64,000 nt of DNA, from positions 1-64,000 of the forward strand of contig WOUR01000010.1 of NCBI GenBank assembly GCA_009772935.1, written 5' to 3'. The position numbers and the translations under genes are program-made. This DNA is from Rhodospirillaceae bacterium. Lineage in GTDB: Bacteria > Pseudomonadota > Alphaproteobacteria > Reyranellales > Reyranellaceae. This document shows positions 1-7,762 of this stretch, in pieces. Positions within the stretch are counted from its first letter, which is position 1. Each line of letters begins with the position of its first letter. The notes under the pieces are model-generated. The model did not search any database. It was not told the DNA's origin and worked only from the letters and a program-made list of their open reading frames with translations.

Positions 1-1
1 A

Positions 2-469
2 ATGCCGGCGCCGCGTAACTTCACCGAAGTCGTGGCGCTGTTCGAGACGCGCCGCGAGGCCCGGCTGGTCCACAGCCTGATGCATCATGTGCACGAGGTG
101 CGTTGCGAGCCGGGCCTGATCGAGTTCCGGCCGGAGCCCAAGGCGCCGACCGATCTGGCGCCGCGGCTCAGCGAACTTCTGAGCCAATGGACCGGCCGCC
201 GCTGGATCGCCTCGGTTTCCAGCGCCGAGGGCAAGCCGACACTGATCCAGCAGAAGGCCACCAAGGCAGACGACCTGCGCAGCTCCGCCGAGAACAACGA
301 GCTGGTGCTGGCCATATTGAAGACATTCCCCGGTGCCAAGCTCGACACGGTGCGGCGCAAGGGCGAGCAGACCTCCCTGGTCTCCGGCCTCGGCGATTTC
401 CCCGCCGAAGAGCCGCCTCCCGCCGAGGAATACCCGGTCGACGACGATATCCCGGAAAGCGAGTACTGA
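2..469 (+). CDS. dnaX: DNA polymerase III subunit gamma/tau, C-terminal part (cut by window edge)
   Basis: The reading frame is already open at the first base, so this is the 3' end of a longer gene. The AAA+ clamp-loader domain lies outside the window. The roughly 155 visible residues look like the C-terminal tau region that contacts the polymerase alpha subunit. A compact alpha/beta part with a GRRWIASVSSAEG segment and a KADDLRSSAENNELVLAILKTFPGAKL helix region is followed by an acidic, proline-rich tail ending DDDIPESEY. The call rests mainly on this tail and on gene order: ybaB and recR follow directly, the conserved bacterial dnaX-ybaB-recR cluster. The stop codon overlaps the ybaB start codon by one base (TGATG), so translation is probably coupled. 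The apparent ATG at position 2 is only an internal methionine. Confidence 0.85.
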   Translation: MPAPRNFTEVVALFETRREARLVHSLMHHVHEVRCEPGLIEFRPEPKAPTDLAPRLSELLSQWTGRRWIASVSSAEGKPTLIQQKATKADDLRSSAENNELVLAILKTFPGAKLDTVRRKGEQTSLVSGLGDFPAEEPPPAEEYPVDDDIPESEY

Positions 470-798
470 TGTTCGACAAGCTCAAGGACCTTGGCGGCCT
501 GATGCAGCAGGCCCAGCAGATGCAGCAGAAGATGCAGGAGCTGCAGGCGGCGCTCGAGCGCCTGGAAATCGTCGGCACGTCGGGTGCCGGCCTGGTGAAG
601 GTCACGGTCAATGGCAAGAACGAGACCCGCAGGGTCGAGATCGACGCCTCGCTCTTCAAGCCCGAGGACAAGGGCGTGGTCGAGGACCTGATCGTGGCGG
701 CCGCCAACGACGCCCGCGCCAAGGTCGAGCAGACCGTGCAGGAGCAGATGCGCGACATCACCGGCGGACTGCCTCTGCCGCCGGGCTTCAAGCTCTAG
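469..798 (+). CDS. ybaB: YbaB/EbfC family nucleoid-associated protein
   Basis: A 109-residue protein starting [20 protein letters not shown], typical of the YbaB/EbfC DNA-binding family. Family members form a tweezer-shaped dimer on DNA and are linked to nucleoid organisation and RecR-dependent repair. The N-terminal 30 residues form a glutamine/methionine-rich amphipathic helix. A central beta region ([19 protein letters not shown]) and a C-terminal helix ending [11 protein letters not shown] follow, both family hallmarks. The ATG overlaps the dnaX stop (TGATG). The length fits the usual 100-115 residues. It lies between dnaX and recR as in most bacteria, so the three genes are probably one transcript. 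Confidence 0.95.
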   Translation: MFDKLKDLGGLMQQAQQMQQKMQELQAALERLEIVGTSGAGLVKVTVNGKNETRRVEIDASLFKPEDKGVVEDLIVAAANDARAKVEQTVQEQMRDITGGLPLPPGFKL

Positions 799-811
799 GG
801 ACGCACGGCCG

Positions 812-1405
812 ATGAACGGCCCGGAGATCGAGCGGCTGATCCAGCTCCTCGGCCGCCTGCCGGGGCTAGGCCCGCGCTCGGCGCGCCGCGTGGCTCTGCA
901 TCTCCTGAAGAAGCGCGAGACGCTGATGCAGCCGCTGGGCGCCGCACTGGCCGACGCGGCGCGAGCCATCCGGGCCTGCAGCATCTGCGGCAACCTCGAC
1001 ACGATCGACCCCTGCTCGATCTGCGCCGACCCTCGCCGCGATACCGGCCTGATCTGCGTCGTCGAGGACGTCGGCGACCTGTGGGCCATGGAGCGCGGCC
1101 GCATCTTCTCCGGACGCTATCATGTGCTGGGCGGCTCGCTGTCGGCGCTCGACGGGATCGGCCCCGAGGAACTCAACATCGGCAGCCTGGTGAAGCGGGT
1201 CGCCGCGGGCGGCATCCGCGAGGTGATCATGGCGACCAACGCGACCGTCGACGGACAGACGACGGCGCATTACCTCGCCGAGCGGTTGGCAGAGCACGAC
1301 GTGCCGCTGACGCGGCTGGCACACGGGGTGCCGGTCGGCGGCGAACTCGACTGGCTCGACGACGGCACGCTCGCCACCGCTTTCAAGGCGCGGCGCGCCC
1401 TCTAG
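812..1405 (+). CDS. recR: Recombination protein RecR
   Basis: RecR (197 residues) acts with RecO and RecF to load RecA on gapped single-stranded DNA. Visible parts in order: an N-terminal helix-hairpin-helix ([20 protein letters not shown], about 13-32); a four-cysteine zinc finger (C56, C59, C68, C71); a Toprim domain beginning [15 protein letters not shown] at about 81; and the C-terminal Walker-B-like part ending in [22 protein letters not shown]. All key cysteines are present and the length is standard. It starts 13 bp after ybaB, in the same operon. RecO is encoded about 11 kb away on the other strand (12065-12781). Confidence 0.97.
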   Translation: MNGPEIERLIQLLGRLPGLGPRSARRVALHLLKKRETLMQPLGAALADAARAIRACSICGNLDTIDPCSICADPRRDTGLICVVEDVGDLWAMERGRIFSGRYHVLGGSLSALDGIGPEELNIGSLVKRVAAGGIREVIMATNATVDGQTTAHYLAERLAEHDVPLTRLAHGVPVGGELDWLDDGTLATAFKARRAL

Positions 1406-1415
1406 CCCCTGCCGC

Positions 1416-2018
1416 ATGAGCGCCGAAACCCTCACCGCCATCGCCGTTGCCCTGGCGGCCGGTTGGGCCAGCGGACTGAACGCCTATGCCGCCGTGCTGG
1501 TGCTGGGGCTCGCGCAGCGGCTTGGCCTGGTCACCCTGTCCCAGGACCTGCAGGTCCTCGAATCGCCCTGGGTGCTGGGCGTGGCGGCGATCCTGTTCGC
1601 GCTCAACTTCCTGGCCGACAAGATCCCCTACATCGACAGCATCAACGACGTGCTGCAGACCTTCGTGCGCATTCCCGCCGGCGTGCTGCTGGCCTATGGC
1701 GCGGCCGGCGGCCTCAGCCCGGAAGTCTCGGTCGTCGCCGGTCTGCTGGGCGGAACGCTTGCGGCCGGGACCCACATCGCCAAGACCGGCTCGCGTGCTC
1801 TGATCAATGGCTCGCCGGAACCGTTCAGCAACGTGCTTGCCTCCCTCGGCGAAGACGTCACGGTGTTCGGTGGCCTGGCCCTGGCGATCGCCCACCCGAT
1901 CACTTTTCTGTGCCTGCTGGCGTTGTTCGTGGTCGTTCTCATGTGGCTGCTGCCCAAGCTGATACGATTGGCCTTGGTGCCGTTTCGCCGGCTTGCCCGG
2001 GCCCGCCAGGGTCCCTGA
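1416..2018 (+). CDS. DUF4126-family integral membrane protein
   Basis: A 200-residue, strongly hydrophobic protein with about five predicted membrane segments. The start resembles DUF4126 proteins: a small-residue first helix (LTAIAVALAAGWASGLNAYAAVLVLGL), then a loop with FLADKIPYIDSINDVLQTFVRIPAG. The middle has glycine-rich helices (VVAGLLGGTLAAGTHIAKTGSRALINGSPEPFSN) and the C-terminus is a basic tail (FRRLARARQ). The function of this family is not established. It begins 10 bp after recR and may be co-transcribed with it. Family assignment is by pattern recognition only. Confidence 0.75.
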   Translation: MSAETLTAIAVALAAGWASGLNAYAAVLVLGLAQRLGLVTLSQDLQVLESPWVLGVAAILFALNFLADKIPYIDSINDVLQTFVRIPAGVLLAYGAAGGLSPEVSVVAGLLGGTLAAGTHIAKTGSRALINGSPEPFSNVLASLGEDVTVFGGLALAIAHPITFLCLLALFVVVLMWLLPKLIRLALVPFRRLARARQGP

Positions 2019-2099
2019 CCGAGGGCTTCAGCGACCTCTGGCGGAAGAACTGGCGCTTTCCTTCGCCCGCCCGAGGCGTACACTCGAAACCGCAAGCAC

Positions 2100-2834
2100 A
2101 TGTTCATCCGCCAGAACATCCAGTCCCTCAGGTTCTTCCGCACGACGCCGGCGATGCGCTGCCCGTATCTGCCGCATCGGCTGGAGACCAAGCTCGTCAC
2201 GGAGTTGAGCGGTCCCGACGCCGTCTCGCAGCACGACACCCTGACGGACGCCGGCTTCCGCCGTTCGCATCACTTCGTCTACAAGCCGCTGTGCGATGGT
2301 TGCAGAGCCTGCGTCCCGGTCCGCATCCGCGTGCGAGATTTCGACCCCAGCCGGGCACAGCGCCGCATCCAGCGCCGCAATGAACATGTCCATGCGATCG
2401 AAACGCAGGCCCTGGCGACCGGCGAGCAGTTCTCGCTGTTTTCACGCTACGTCCTGACACGCCATCGCGATGGCGACATGGCCGACATGGACTTTGACGA
2501 CTACCGCGCCATGGTCGAGGAGAGCCCGGTCGAAACGGCGATCATCGAGTTCCGAGACGACTCGGCCGATGGCCGTCTGGTGGGGGCATGCCTCGTGGAC
2601 TGGCTGTCGAACGGGGTGTCGGCGGTCTACAGCTTCTTCGATCCGCAGGATCCGCGACGCGGCCTCGGCACGCACATGATTCTGTGGCTGGCCAATGCCG
2701 CCGCCCAGCGGGGCCTGCCCTATGTCTATCTCGGCTACTGGATCGCCGATTCGAACAAGATGGCCTACAAGCGCTCGTTCCGTCCGTTGGAATTCTTCGG
2801 TCCCGATGGCTGGACGGAGTTGCCTGGGAGTTAG
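2100..2834 (+). CDS. bpt: Aspartate/glutamate leucyltransferase (Bpt; R-transferase family)
   Basis: An enzyme of the bacterial N-end rule. It transfers leucine from Leu-tRNA to proteins with N-terminal Asp or Glu, marking them for ClpS-ClpAP. The 244-residue protein has the family N-terminal pattern (FFRTTPAMRCPYLPHRLETK), the cysteine motif CDGCRACVPVRI, and a C-terminal GNAT-like fold with YSFFDPQDPRRGLGTHMILWLANAA and YVYLGYWIADSNKMAYKRSFRPLEFFGPDGW. The last motif is diagnostic for the Ate1/Bpt group. Length matches bacterial Bpt (about 240-250). Arg versus Leu specificity cannot be read directly; Leu is inferred from the bacterial subfamily. It is separated from the DUF4126 gene by about 80 bp. 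Confidence 0.93.
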   Translation: MFIRQNIQSLRFFRTTPAMRCPYLPHRLETKLVTELSGPDAVSQHDTLTDAGFRRSHHFVYKPLCDGCRACVPVRIRVRDFDPSRAQRRIQRRNEHVHAIETQALATGEQFSLFSRYVLTRHRDGDMADMDFDDYRAMVEESPVETAIIEFRDDSADGRLVGACLVDWLSNGVSAVYSFFDPQDPRRGLGTHMILWLANAAAQRGLPYVYLGYWIADSNKMAYKRSFRPLEFFGPDGWTELPGS

Positions 2835-2990
2835 GCACTATCGGGACGATGGAGCGCCTTGACGCACCTCGCCCGCATTGCGAATCCGTGCAAGCTCTGG
2901 CATCGCTCAGCGGACCAAGTTATGAAAACGCGTCCGTCGGCGGGAACGGATGAGCGGTCAAATAAGAACTCGCACATCAGGGGAGACGGG

Positions 2991-3536
2991 ATGCGCTCAT
3001 TGCTGGCATTCAGCGCGCTTATCGACGCGTTAAACGAGAAGATTGGTGTTGTGTGTAACTGGCTTGTCCTGCTGGCCTGCGTGGTCAGCGCCGGCAACGC
3101 CATGGTTCGCTACGCCTACGACACGAGCTCGAACGCCTGGCTCGAGATCCAGTGGTACATGTTCGCCGTGATCGTGATGTTCGGCGCCTCCTACACGATG
3201 AAGCGCAACGAACATGTCCGGGTCGACCTCGTCTACATGAACCTGAGCCGCCGCGGACAGCTCTGGGTCGACATCCTGGGCACGCTGGTCTTCCTCCTGC
3301 CGACCTGCACCATCCTGGCCTGGCTGAGCTGGCCGTTCTTCATGCAGTCGTTCAACGTCTACGAGCATTCCTCGAACGCCGGCGGCCTGTTGCGCTGGCC
3401 GATCAAGCTCGTGCTCCCCGTGGGCTTTGCCCTGGTCGCCCTGCAGGGTCTTTCCGAACTCATCAAGCGGGTCGCGTTTCTCAACGGATATGCCGTCGAC
3501 AGCCTCGAAGCGCACTACGAGAGGCCCACGCAATGA
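2991..3536 (+). CDS. dctQ: TRAP transporter small permease subunit (DctQ-type)
   Basis: A 181-residue, four-helix membrane protein, the small subunit of a tripartite ATP-independent periplasmic transporter. It pairs with the DctM subunit encoded immediately downstream. Helices lie at about 20-40 (VVCNWLVLLACVVSAGNAMV), 55-75 (WYMFAVIVMFGASYTM), 92-115 and 135-155. The motif KRNEHVRVDLVYMNLSRRGQLWVDILGT is characteristic of DctQ. The ATG at 2991 is preceded by GGGGAGACGGG, a good ribosome-binding site. The open frame extends further upstream but without family similarity. The stop overlaps the dctM start (ATGA). The 156 bp upstream contain TTGACG at 2859 but no convincing -10 partner. Confidence 0.93.
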   Translation: MRSLLAFSALIDALNEKIGVVCNWLVLLACVVSAGNAMVRYAYDTSSNAWLEIQWYMFAVIVMFGASYTMKRNEHVRVDLVYMNLSRRGQLWVDILGTLVFLLPTCTILAWLSWPFFMQSFNVYEHSSNAGGLLRWPIKLVLPVGFALVALQGLSELIKRVAFLNGYAVDSLEAHYERPTQ

Positions 3537-5122
3537 TCCCGCTCGATTACATGCCGCCGCTGATGTTCGGCGGCCTCGTCGTCTTCATGATCGTCGGCTA
3601 CCCGGTCGCCTTCTCGCTCTGCGCGGTCGGCTTTTTCTTCGGGTTCCTGTCGATCGAGATGGGCTACTTCACGATGGCCTTCATGCAGGCCATCCCGGGC
3701 CGCGTGTTCGGCAGCATCCTGTCGAACGAGCTGCTGCTCGCCATCCCGTTCTTCACCTTCATGGGCGCCATCCTGGAGAAATGCGGGCTGGCCGAGGACA
3801 TGCTCGAATCGATGGGCCAGCTCTTCGGTCCCATCAAGGGTGGGTTGGGCTACTCGACCATCATCGTGGGCTTCATCCTCGGCGCCATCACCGGCACCGT
3901 GGCGGCCCAGGTCATCGCCATGGCGCTGATCACCCTGCCGGTGATGATGCGCTACAAATACGACATGCGCTACGCGACCGGCGTGCTGGCGGCATCGGGC
4001 ACGATCACGCAGCTCGTCCCGCCCTCGCTGGTGCTGATCGTGCTGGCGGACCAGCTCGGCAAGTCCGTGGGTGACATGTATCTCGGCGCCTGGGGACCGT
4101 CCCTGCTGCAGATCGCCCTGTTCGCCGGCTACACCTTCTATCTCACGCTCGTGAAACCGGCGGCGCTGCCGCCGGTGCCGCGGACGCTGTTCGGCAAGGA
4201 ACTCCTGGTCAAATGCGCGTGGGGCATCATCCCTGCCGCCGTGCTGATCTTCCTCGTACTGGGCACCATCATGATGGGCCTGGCGACCCCCACCGAGGCC
4301 GGCGCGATGGGCACGATCGGCGCGATCGTCCTCGCCGTGGTGCGCAACGCCCCGCTCACGACGTTCGACCGCATCATGTTCCTGGGCGGCTGCGCCGCCG
4401 CCATCATCGGCGCCCTGATCGGCATCGTCGCCTTCAAGTCGCTGGCATTCCAGGCAGCGTTCACGGTGATGTTCGCCGCGATCATCTGGTTGTGCTGGAG
4501 GGCCTGGCAGGTGAAGGATCTGCGGGACCTGATCGTGCAGGCCTTCCAGGCGACCATGCGCATCACGGCGATGGTGGCGTTCATCCTGGTCGGCGCGACG
4601 TGCTTCTCGATCACCTTCCAGGGTGTCGACGGCAACCAGTGGGTCGAGCACCTGATGTCGAACCTGCCGGGGGGTGTCTGGGGCTTCCTGATCGTCGTCA
4701 ACCTGTTCGTCTTCTTCCTGGCCTTCTTCCTCGACTTCTTCGAGATCGCGTTCATCATCATCCCGATGCTGGCGCCGGTCGCGCAGAAGCTGCTGGCGCC
4801 AGTCGTCGGAGCTGATGCCGCCCTCATCTGGTTCGGGGTCATGCTCTGCGTGAACATGCAGACCTCGTTCATGCACCCGCCCTTCGGCTTTGCGCTGTTC
4901 TACCTGCGCAGCGTGGCGCCGAAGGAAGTGAAGAGCTCGGACATCTACTGGGGCTCGATTCCCTGGGTGATCCTCCAGCTCTTCATGGTGGCGATCGTGA
5001 TCGCGGTGCCGCAGTCCGTGACCTACTTCCTTGACAAGCCGCACGGTATCGATCCCACCACGATCAAGATCGAACTCGAGGCACCACCTGCCGAGGACTC
5101 GGCGCCGCCGGTCTTCAAGTAG
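3533..5122 (+). CDS. dctM: TRAP transporter large permease subunit (DctM-type, long form)
   Basis: The ion-coupled transport subunit of the TRAP system (529 residues, inner membrane). The N-terminal half has the usual TRAP pattern: YPVAFSLCAVGFFFGFLSI, then SNELLLAIPFFTFMGAILEKCGLAEDMLESM, and GGLGYSTIIVGFILGAITGTVAAQVIAM. GTITQLVPPSLVLIVLADQLG and the TPTEAGAMG loop follow. The C-terminal half repeats the architecture (DFFEIAFIIIPMLAPV, NMQTSFMHPPFGFALFYLRSVAPKEVKSSDIYWG). It is about 100 residues longer than the standard 425-residue DctM. An extra hydrophobic hairpin at about 280-330 (FLGGCAAAIIGALIGIVAFKSLAFQ) fits the long DctM type. The gene overlaps dctQ by 4 bp and ends at a bidirectional terminator. 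Confidence 0.95.
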   Translation: MIPLDYMPPLMFGGLVVFMIVGYPVAFSLCAVGFFFGFLSIEMGYFTMAFMQAIPGRVFGSILSNELLLAIPFFTFMGAILEKCGLAEDMLESMGQLFGPIKGGLGYSTIIVGFILGAITGTVAAQVIAMALITLPVMMRYKYDMRYATGVLAASGTITQLVPPSLVLIVLADQLGKSVGDMYLGAWGPSLLQIALFAGYTFYLTLVKPAALPPVPRTLFGKELLVKCAWGIIPAAVLIFLVLGTIMMGLATPTEAGAMGTIGAIVLAVVRNAPLTTFDRIMFLGGCAAAIIGALIGIVAFKSLAFQAAFTVMFAAIIWLCWRAWQVKDLRDLIVQAFQATMRITAMVAFILVGATCFSITFQGVDGNQWVEHLMSNLPGGVWGFLIVVNLFVFFLAFFLDFFEIAFIIIPMLAPVAQKLLAPVVGADAALIWFGVMLCVNMQTSFMHPPFGFALFYLRSVAPKEVKSSDIYWGSIPWVILQLFMVAIVIAVPQSVTYFLDKPHGIDPTTIKIELEAPPAEDSAPPVFK

Positions 5123-5132
5123 ATCGAAGGCA

Positions 5133-5163
5133 CAAAAAAGCCCCGCCAACCGGCGGGGCTTTT
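5133..5163. terminator. Bidirectional intrinsic terminator between dctM and dctP1
   Basis: A perfect 9-bp stem (5139-5147 with 5152-5160, core CCCCGCC/GGCGGGG) with a 4-nt loop is flanked by an A-run on the left (5133-5138) and a T-run on the right (5160-5163). It can therefore terminate both dctM (plus strand) and the facing dctP copy (minus strand). Confidence 0.88.
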
Positions 5164-5180
5164 CTCTTGAGGTGCTTCGC

Positions 5181-6284
5181 TCAGCGGCCCTGTGCCGACA
5201 TCGCGAAGTTGAAGTTGTCGAAGGTGTTCTCGGCCACGCGGAACCACAGGTTCTCGTCGGCGCGGAAGGCCTTCATGTTGTCATAGATCTTCTTGAACTT
5301 CGGGTCCTTGGCCGAGAGCTCATCGTAGAACTTGTAGGCTTCGAGGAAGCACGGCTCGAGCACGGCGCGCGGGAACGGGCGCAGTTCGGTGCCGGCTGCC
5401 ACGAGGCGACGCAGGGCCGGCGGATTGCCGGCGTCGTACTTCGGTACCATCCAGGAGGTGACCCGTCCGGCCGCAGCCTCGACCATCGCCTGATAGGGCT
5501 TGGGCAGCTTCGCCCAGGCATCGTTGTTGATGTAGAGCGAGCCGACCGACGCGCCTTCCCACCAGCCGGGATAGTAGTAGTACTTCGCGACCTTGTTGAA
5601 GCCGAGCTTCTCGTCGTCGTAAGGACCGACCCACTCGCAGGCGTCGATCGTGCCCTTCTCGAGCGCCGGATAGATATCGCCGCCGGCGATCTGCTGCGGC
5701 ACCACCCCGAGGCGCGTGAGGATCAGGCCGGCGAAGCCGCCGACGCGGAACTTCAGGCCCTTCATGTCGTCCATCGACTTGATTTCCTTGCGGAACCAGC
5801 CGCCCATCTGGCAGCCGGTGCCGCCGAAGGTGAAGGAGCGGAAGTTGTACTCCTTGTAGAAGTCGTTGATCAGATCGTGGCCGCCGCCGAACTCCAGCCA
5901 GGCATAGTACTGGCGCTGGTTCATCGAGAACGGCAGGCCGGTTTCGAACACGAAGTTCGGGTGCTTGCCGAAATAGTAGTAGGCAGCCGTCTGTCCGGCC
6001 TCGACAGTTCCATTCTGCACCGCATCGGCAACCTGCAGGCCGGGAACGATTTCGCCCGCCGCGAAGGGACGGATCTGGAACTTGCCGTCCGACATCTCGC
6101 CGACGAGCTTGGCGAAAAGCTCGGAACCGCCGTAAAGCGTGTCGAGTGACTTGGGGAAGCTCGACGTCAGACGCCACTTAACTTCCGGCATGCTCTGGGC
6201 AATAGCCGGCGCGGCAACCGTGGTCGCCGCCGCTACGCCTGCAGCACCAACGCCCGCGGTCCTGATGAATTTCCTACGTTGCAT
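5181..6284 (-). CDS. TRAP transporter substrate-binding protein, copy 1 (TakP/DctP-like)
   Basis: A 367-residue periplasmic binding protein of the DctP family. The start (MQRRKFIRTAG) is a twin-arginine signal with a cleavage site after AAPAIAQ at about 30. The mature part has the fold's landmarks: SSFPKSLDTLYGGSELFAK, AAGEIVPGLQVADAVQNGT, and KGLKFRVGGFAG with the carboxylate-binding Arg180. VVPQQIAGGDIYPALEKGT, EWVGPYDDEKLGFN and YYYYPGWWEG follow, resembling the alpha-keto-acid binder TakP; the ligand is inferred only at this level. The ATG at 6284 is preceded by GGGAGGA. It is nearest to dctM but faces it. It differs most from the other two copies at about 146-158 and 243-262. The C-terminus (NFNFAMSAQGR) also differs from the shared ending of copies 2 and 3. 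Confidence 0.93.
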   Translation of the reverse strand: MQRRKFIRTAGVGAAGVAAATTVAAPAIAQSMPEVKWRLTSSFPKSLDTLYGGSELFAKLVGEMSDGKFQIRPFAAGEIVPGLQVADAVQNGTVEAGQTAAYYYFGKHPNFVFETGLPFSMNQRQYYAWLEFGGGHDLINDFYKEYNFRSFTFGGTGCQMGGWFRKEIKSMDDMKGLKFRVGGFAGLILTRLGVVPQQIAGGDIYPALEKGTIDACEWVGPYDDEKLGFNKVAKYYYYPGWWEGASVGSLYINNDAWAKLPKPYQAMVEAAAGRVTSWMVPKYDAGNPPALRRLVAAGTELRPFPRAVLEPCFLEAYKFYDELSAKDPKFKKIYDNMKAFRADENLWFRVAENTFDNFNFAMSAQGR

Positions 6285-6431
6285 GATTCTCTTTCCTCCC
6301 GTGGTTGCCTTCATGGCCCCCTTCAGCGCCTGCAACACTGGCATGCGAAATTGAATTTGAAAAGCGCCCGCCTGCTGGAAAATCCTTAAATATATGCAAT
6401 GTTTCGGCGTGAATTGATCCGCTCCGACAAC

Positions 6432-6458
6432 AAAAAAGCCCCGCCGAAGCGGGGCTTT
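6432..6458 (-). terminator. Intrinsic terminator of dctP copy 2
   Basis: An 8-bp stem (6437-6444 with 6449-6456) whose minus-strand RNA has a C(UUCG)G tetraloop and is followed by six U residues (A-run 6432-6437 on the plus strand). It lies 20 bp past the stop of copy 2 and upstream of copy 1, so copy 1 should be transcribed separately. The 16-nt core is identical to that of the copy 3 terminator. Confidence 0.88.
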
Positions 6459-6479
6459 CGACCGGCCAGGCCGGAGGCC

Positions 6480-7586
6480 TCAGAGTTTGTTGGCTGCCGA
6501 CTGGCGCGCCATGAAGTTGTCGAACGTATTCTCGGCAACGCGGAACCAGAGAACCTCCTCGTTCCGAAAGGGCTTCCAGGAATCGTAGACTTTCTTGAAC
6601 TTCGGGTTCTTGGCGATGGTTTCGGCATAGAGTTCGTTCGCGGCGCCGAAGCACGCTTCCATTACCGACTGCGGGAACGGCAGGAACTTCGTTCCGGCCG
6701 CCACCAGCTCTCGGAGGGCGCGCGGGTTCTGGGCATCGTACTTGGCGACCGACCAGCTCACCGTGTCTCCCGATGCCGCAGCGATCGCTTCCTTGTACAT
6801 CGGCGGCAGGGCTTCATACGCCTTCTCACCGCAGTAGAGCGACAGGGCCGCGCAGCCTTCCCACCAGCCGGGATAGTAGTAATAGGGCGCGACCTTGTTG
6901 AAGCCGAGCTTCTGGTCGTCGTAGGGGCCGACCCATTCGGCCGCATCGATCGTGCCCTTCTCCAGCGCCGGATAGATGTCGCCGCCGGCGATCTGCTGCG
7001 GCACCACGCCGAGCTTCGCCATCACCTGGCCTGCGAAGCCGCCGATGCGCATCTTTACGCCCTTCATGTCCTCGGGCGTCTTGATCTCCTTGCGCCACCA
7101 TCCGCCCATCTGTGCGCCGGTGTGGCTCATCAGGAAGGAGATCAGCTTGTACTCCTTGTAGAACTCCCGCATCAGCTCGAGGCCGCCGCCGAAATAGACC
7201 CAGGCATTGTGCTGGCGGGTGTTGAGGCCGAACGGCAGCGCCGTGTCGAAGGCGAAGGTCGGATCCTTGCCGACATAATAGTAGGAGGCGGTATGGCCGC
7301 ACTCGACGGTCTCGTTCTGGACGGCGTCGACGACCTGCAGGCCCGGGACGATCTCGCCGGCCGCAAAGACGCGGATCTGGAACTTGTTGTCGGTCAACGC
7401 CGCGACGCGCTTGGCGAAGAACTCGCCGGCCCCGTAGATCGTGTCGAGCGACTTGGGGAAGCTGGAGGCCATGCGCCACTTCACCTCGGGCATCGACTGA
7501 GCGACTGCCGGGGCGGCCAGGACACCCGCGGTGGCGACCGTCGCACCGCCGACACTGGCCGTGCGCAGGAATTTGCGACGTTGCAT
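6480..7586 (-). CDS. TRAP transporter substrate-binding protein, copy 2 (TakP/DctP-like)
   Basis: A 368-residue Tat-exported binding protein (MQRRKFLRTAS, cleavage after AAPAVAQ) paralogous to copies 1 and 3. It keeps the core blocks VVPQQIAGGDIYPALEKGT and EWVGPYDDQKLGFNKVAPYYYYPGWWEG, and the conserved Arg in the KMRIGGFAG segment at about 180. Differences cluster in likely ligand-gating loops: YKLISFLMSHTGAQ at about 146-159 and CAALSLYCGEKAY after the PGWWEG motif. The C-terminus (DNFMARQSAANKL) is identical to copy 3, suggesting these two are the closer pair. The ATG at 7586 has an upstream AGGGAGA. The frame stays open well upstream into copy 3, but that extension is a shadow. It has its own terminator. 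Confidence 0.93.
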   Translation of the reverse strand: MQRRKFLRTASVGGATVATAGVLAAPAVAQSMPEVKWRMASSFPKSLDTIYGAGEFFAKRVAALTDNKFQIRVFAAGEIVPGLQVVDAVQNETVECGHTASYYYVGKDPTFAFDTALPFGLNTRQHNAWVYFGGGLELMREFYKEYKLISFLMSHTGAQMGGWWRKEIKTPEDMKGVKMRIGGFAGQVMAKLGVVPQQIAGGDIYPALEKGTIDAAEWVGPYDDQKLGFNKVAPYYYYPGWWEGCAALSLYCGEKAYEALPPMYKEAIAAASGDTVSWSVAKYDAQNPRALRELVAAGTKFLPFPQSVMEACFGAANELYAETIAKNPKFKKVYDSWKPFRNEEVLWFRVAENTFDNFMARQSAANKL

Positions 7587-7717
7587 TTGGTCTATCTCCC
7601 TAGGTCTCTTGCTTAACGAACGCGCGCCTTTTGCCACGCGAACCAAAACCTTGTTGCCGGCGTTATCGCATGGCGCAACGCCGATGAAAAGCTGGTGCTG
7701 GAGGCATGCGGACAAAG

Positions 7718-7741
7718 AAAACCCCGCCGAAGCGGGGTTTT
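7718..7741 (-). terminator. Intrinsic terminator of dctP copy 3
   Basis: A 10-bp stem (7718-7727 with 7732-7741, core ACCCCGC/GCGGGGT). On the minus-strand transcript it has a C(UUCG)G loop and a U-run from the A-rich flank. It sits 22 bp after the stop codon of copy 3. Its 16-nt core matches the copy 2 terminator exactly. Confidence 0.86.
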
Positions 7742-7762
7742 CCAGGGCAAAGGCAACGAAGC

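Noticed and set aside
2859..2887. TTGACG as a dctQ promoter
   Set aside because: No -10-like hexamer at 16-18 bases; the match is too weak to report.
3515..5149. A 544-codon minus-strand frame opposite dctM
   Set aside because: Charged, low-complexity antisense translation of a membrane protein gene; dctM is unambiguous.
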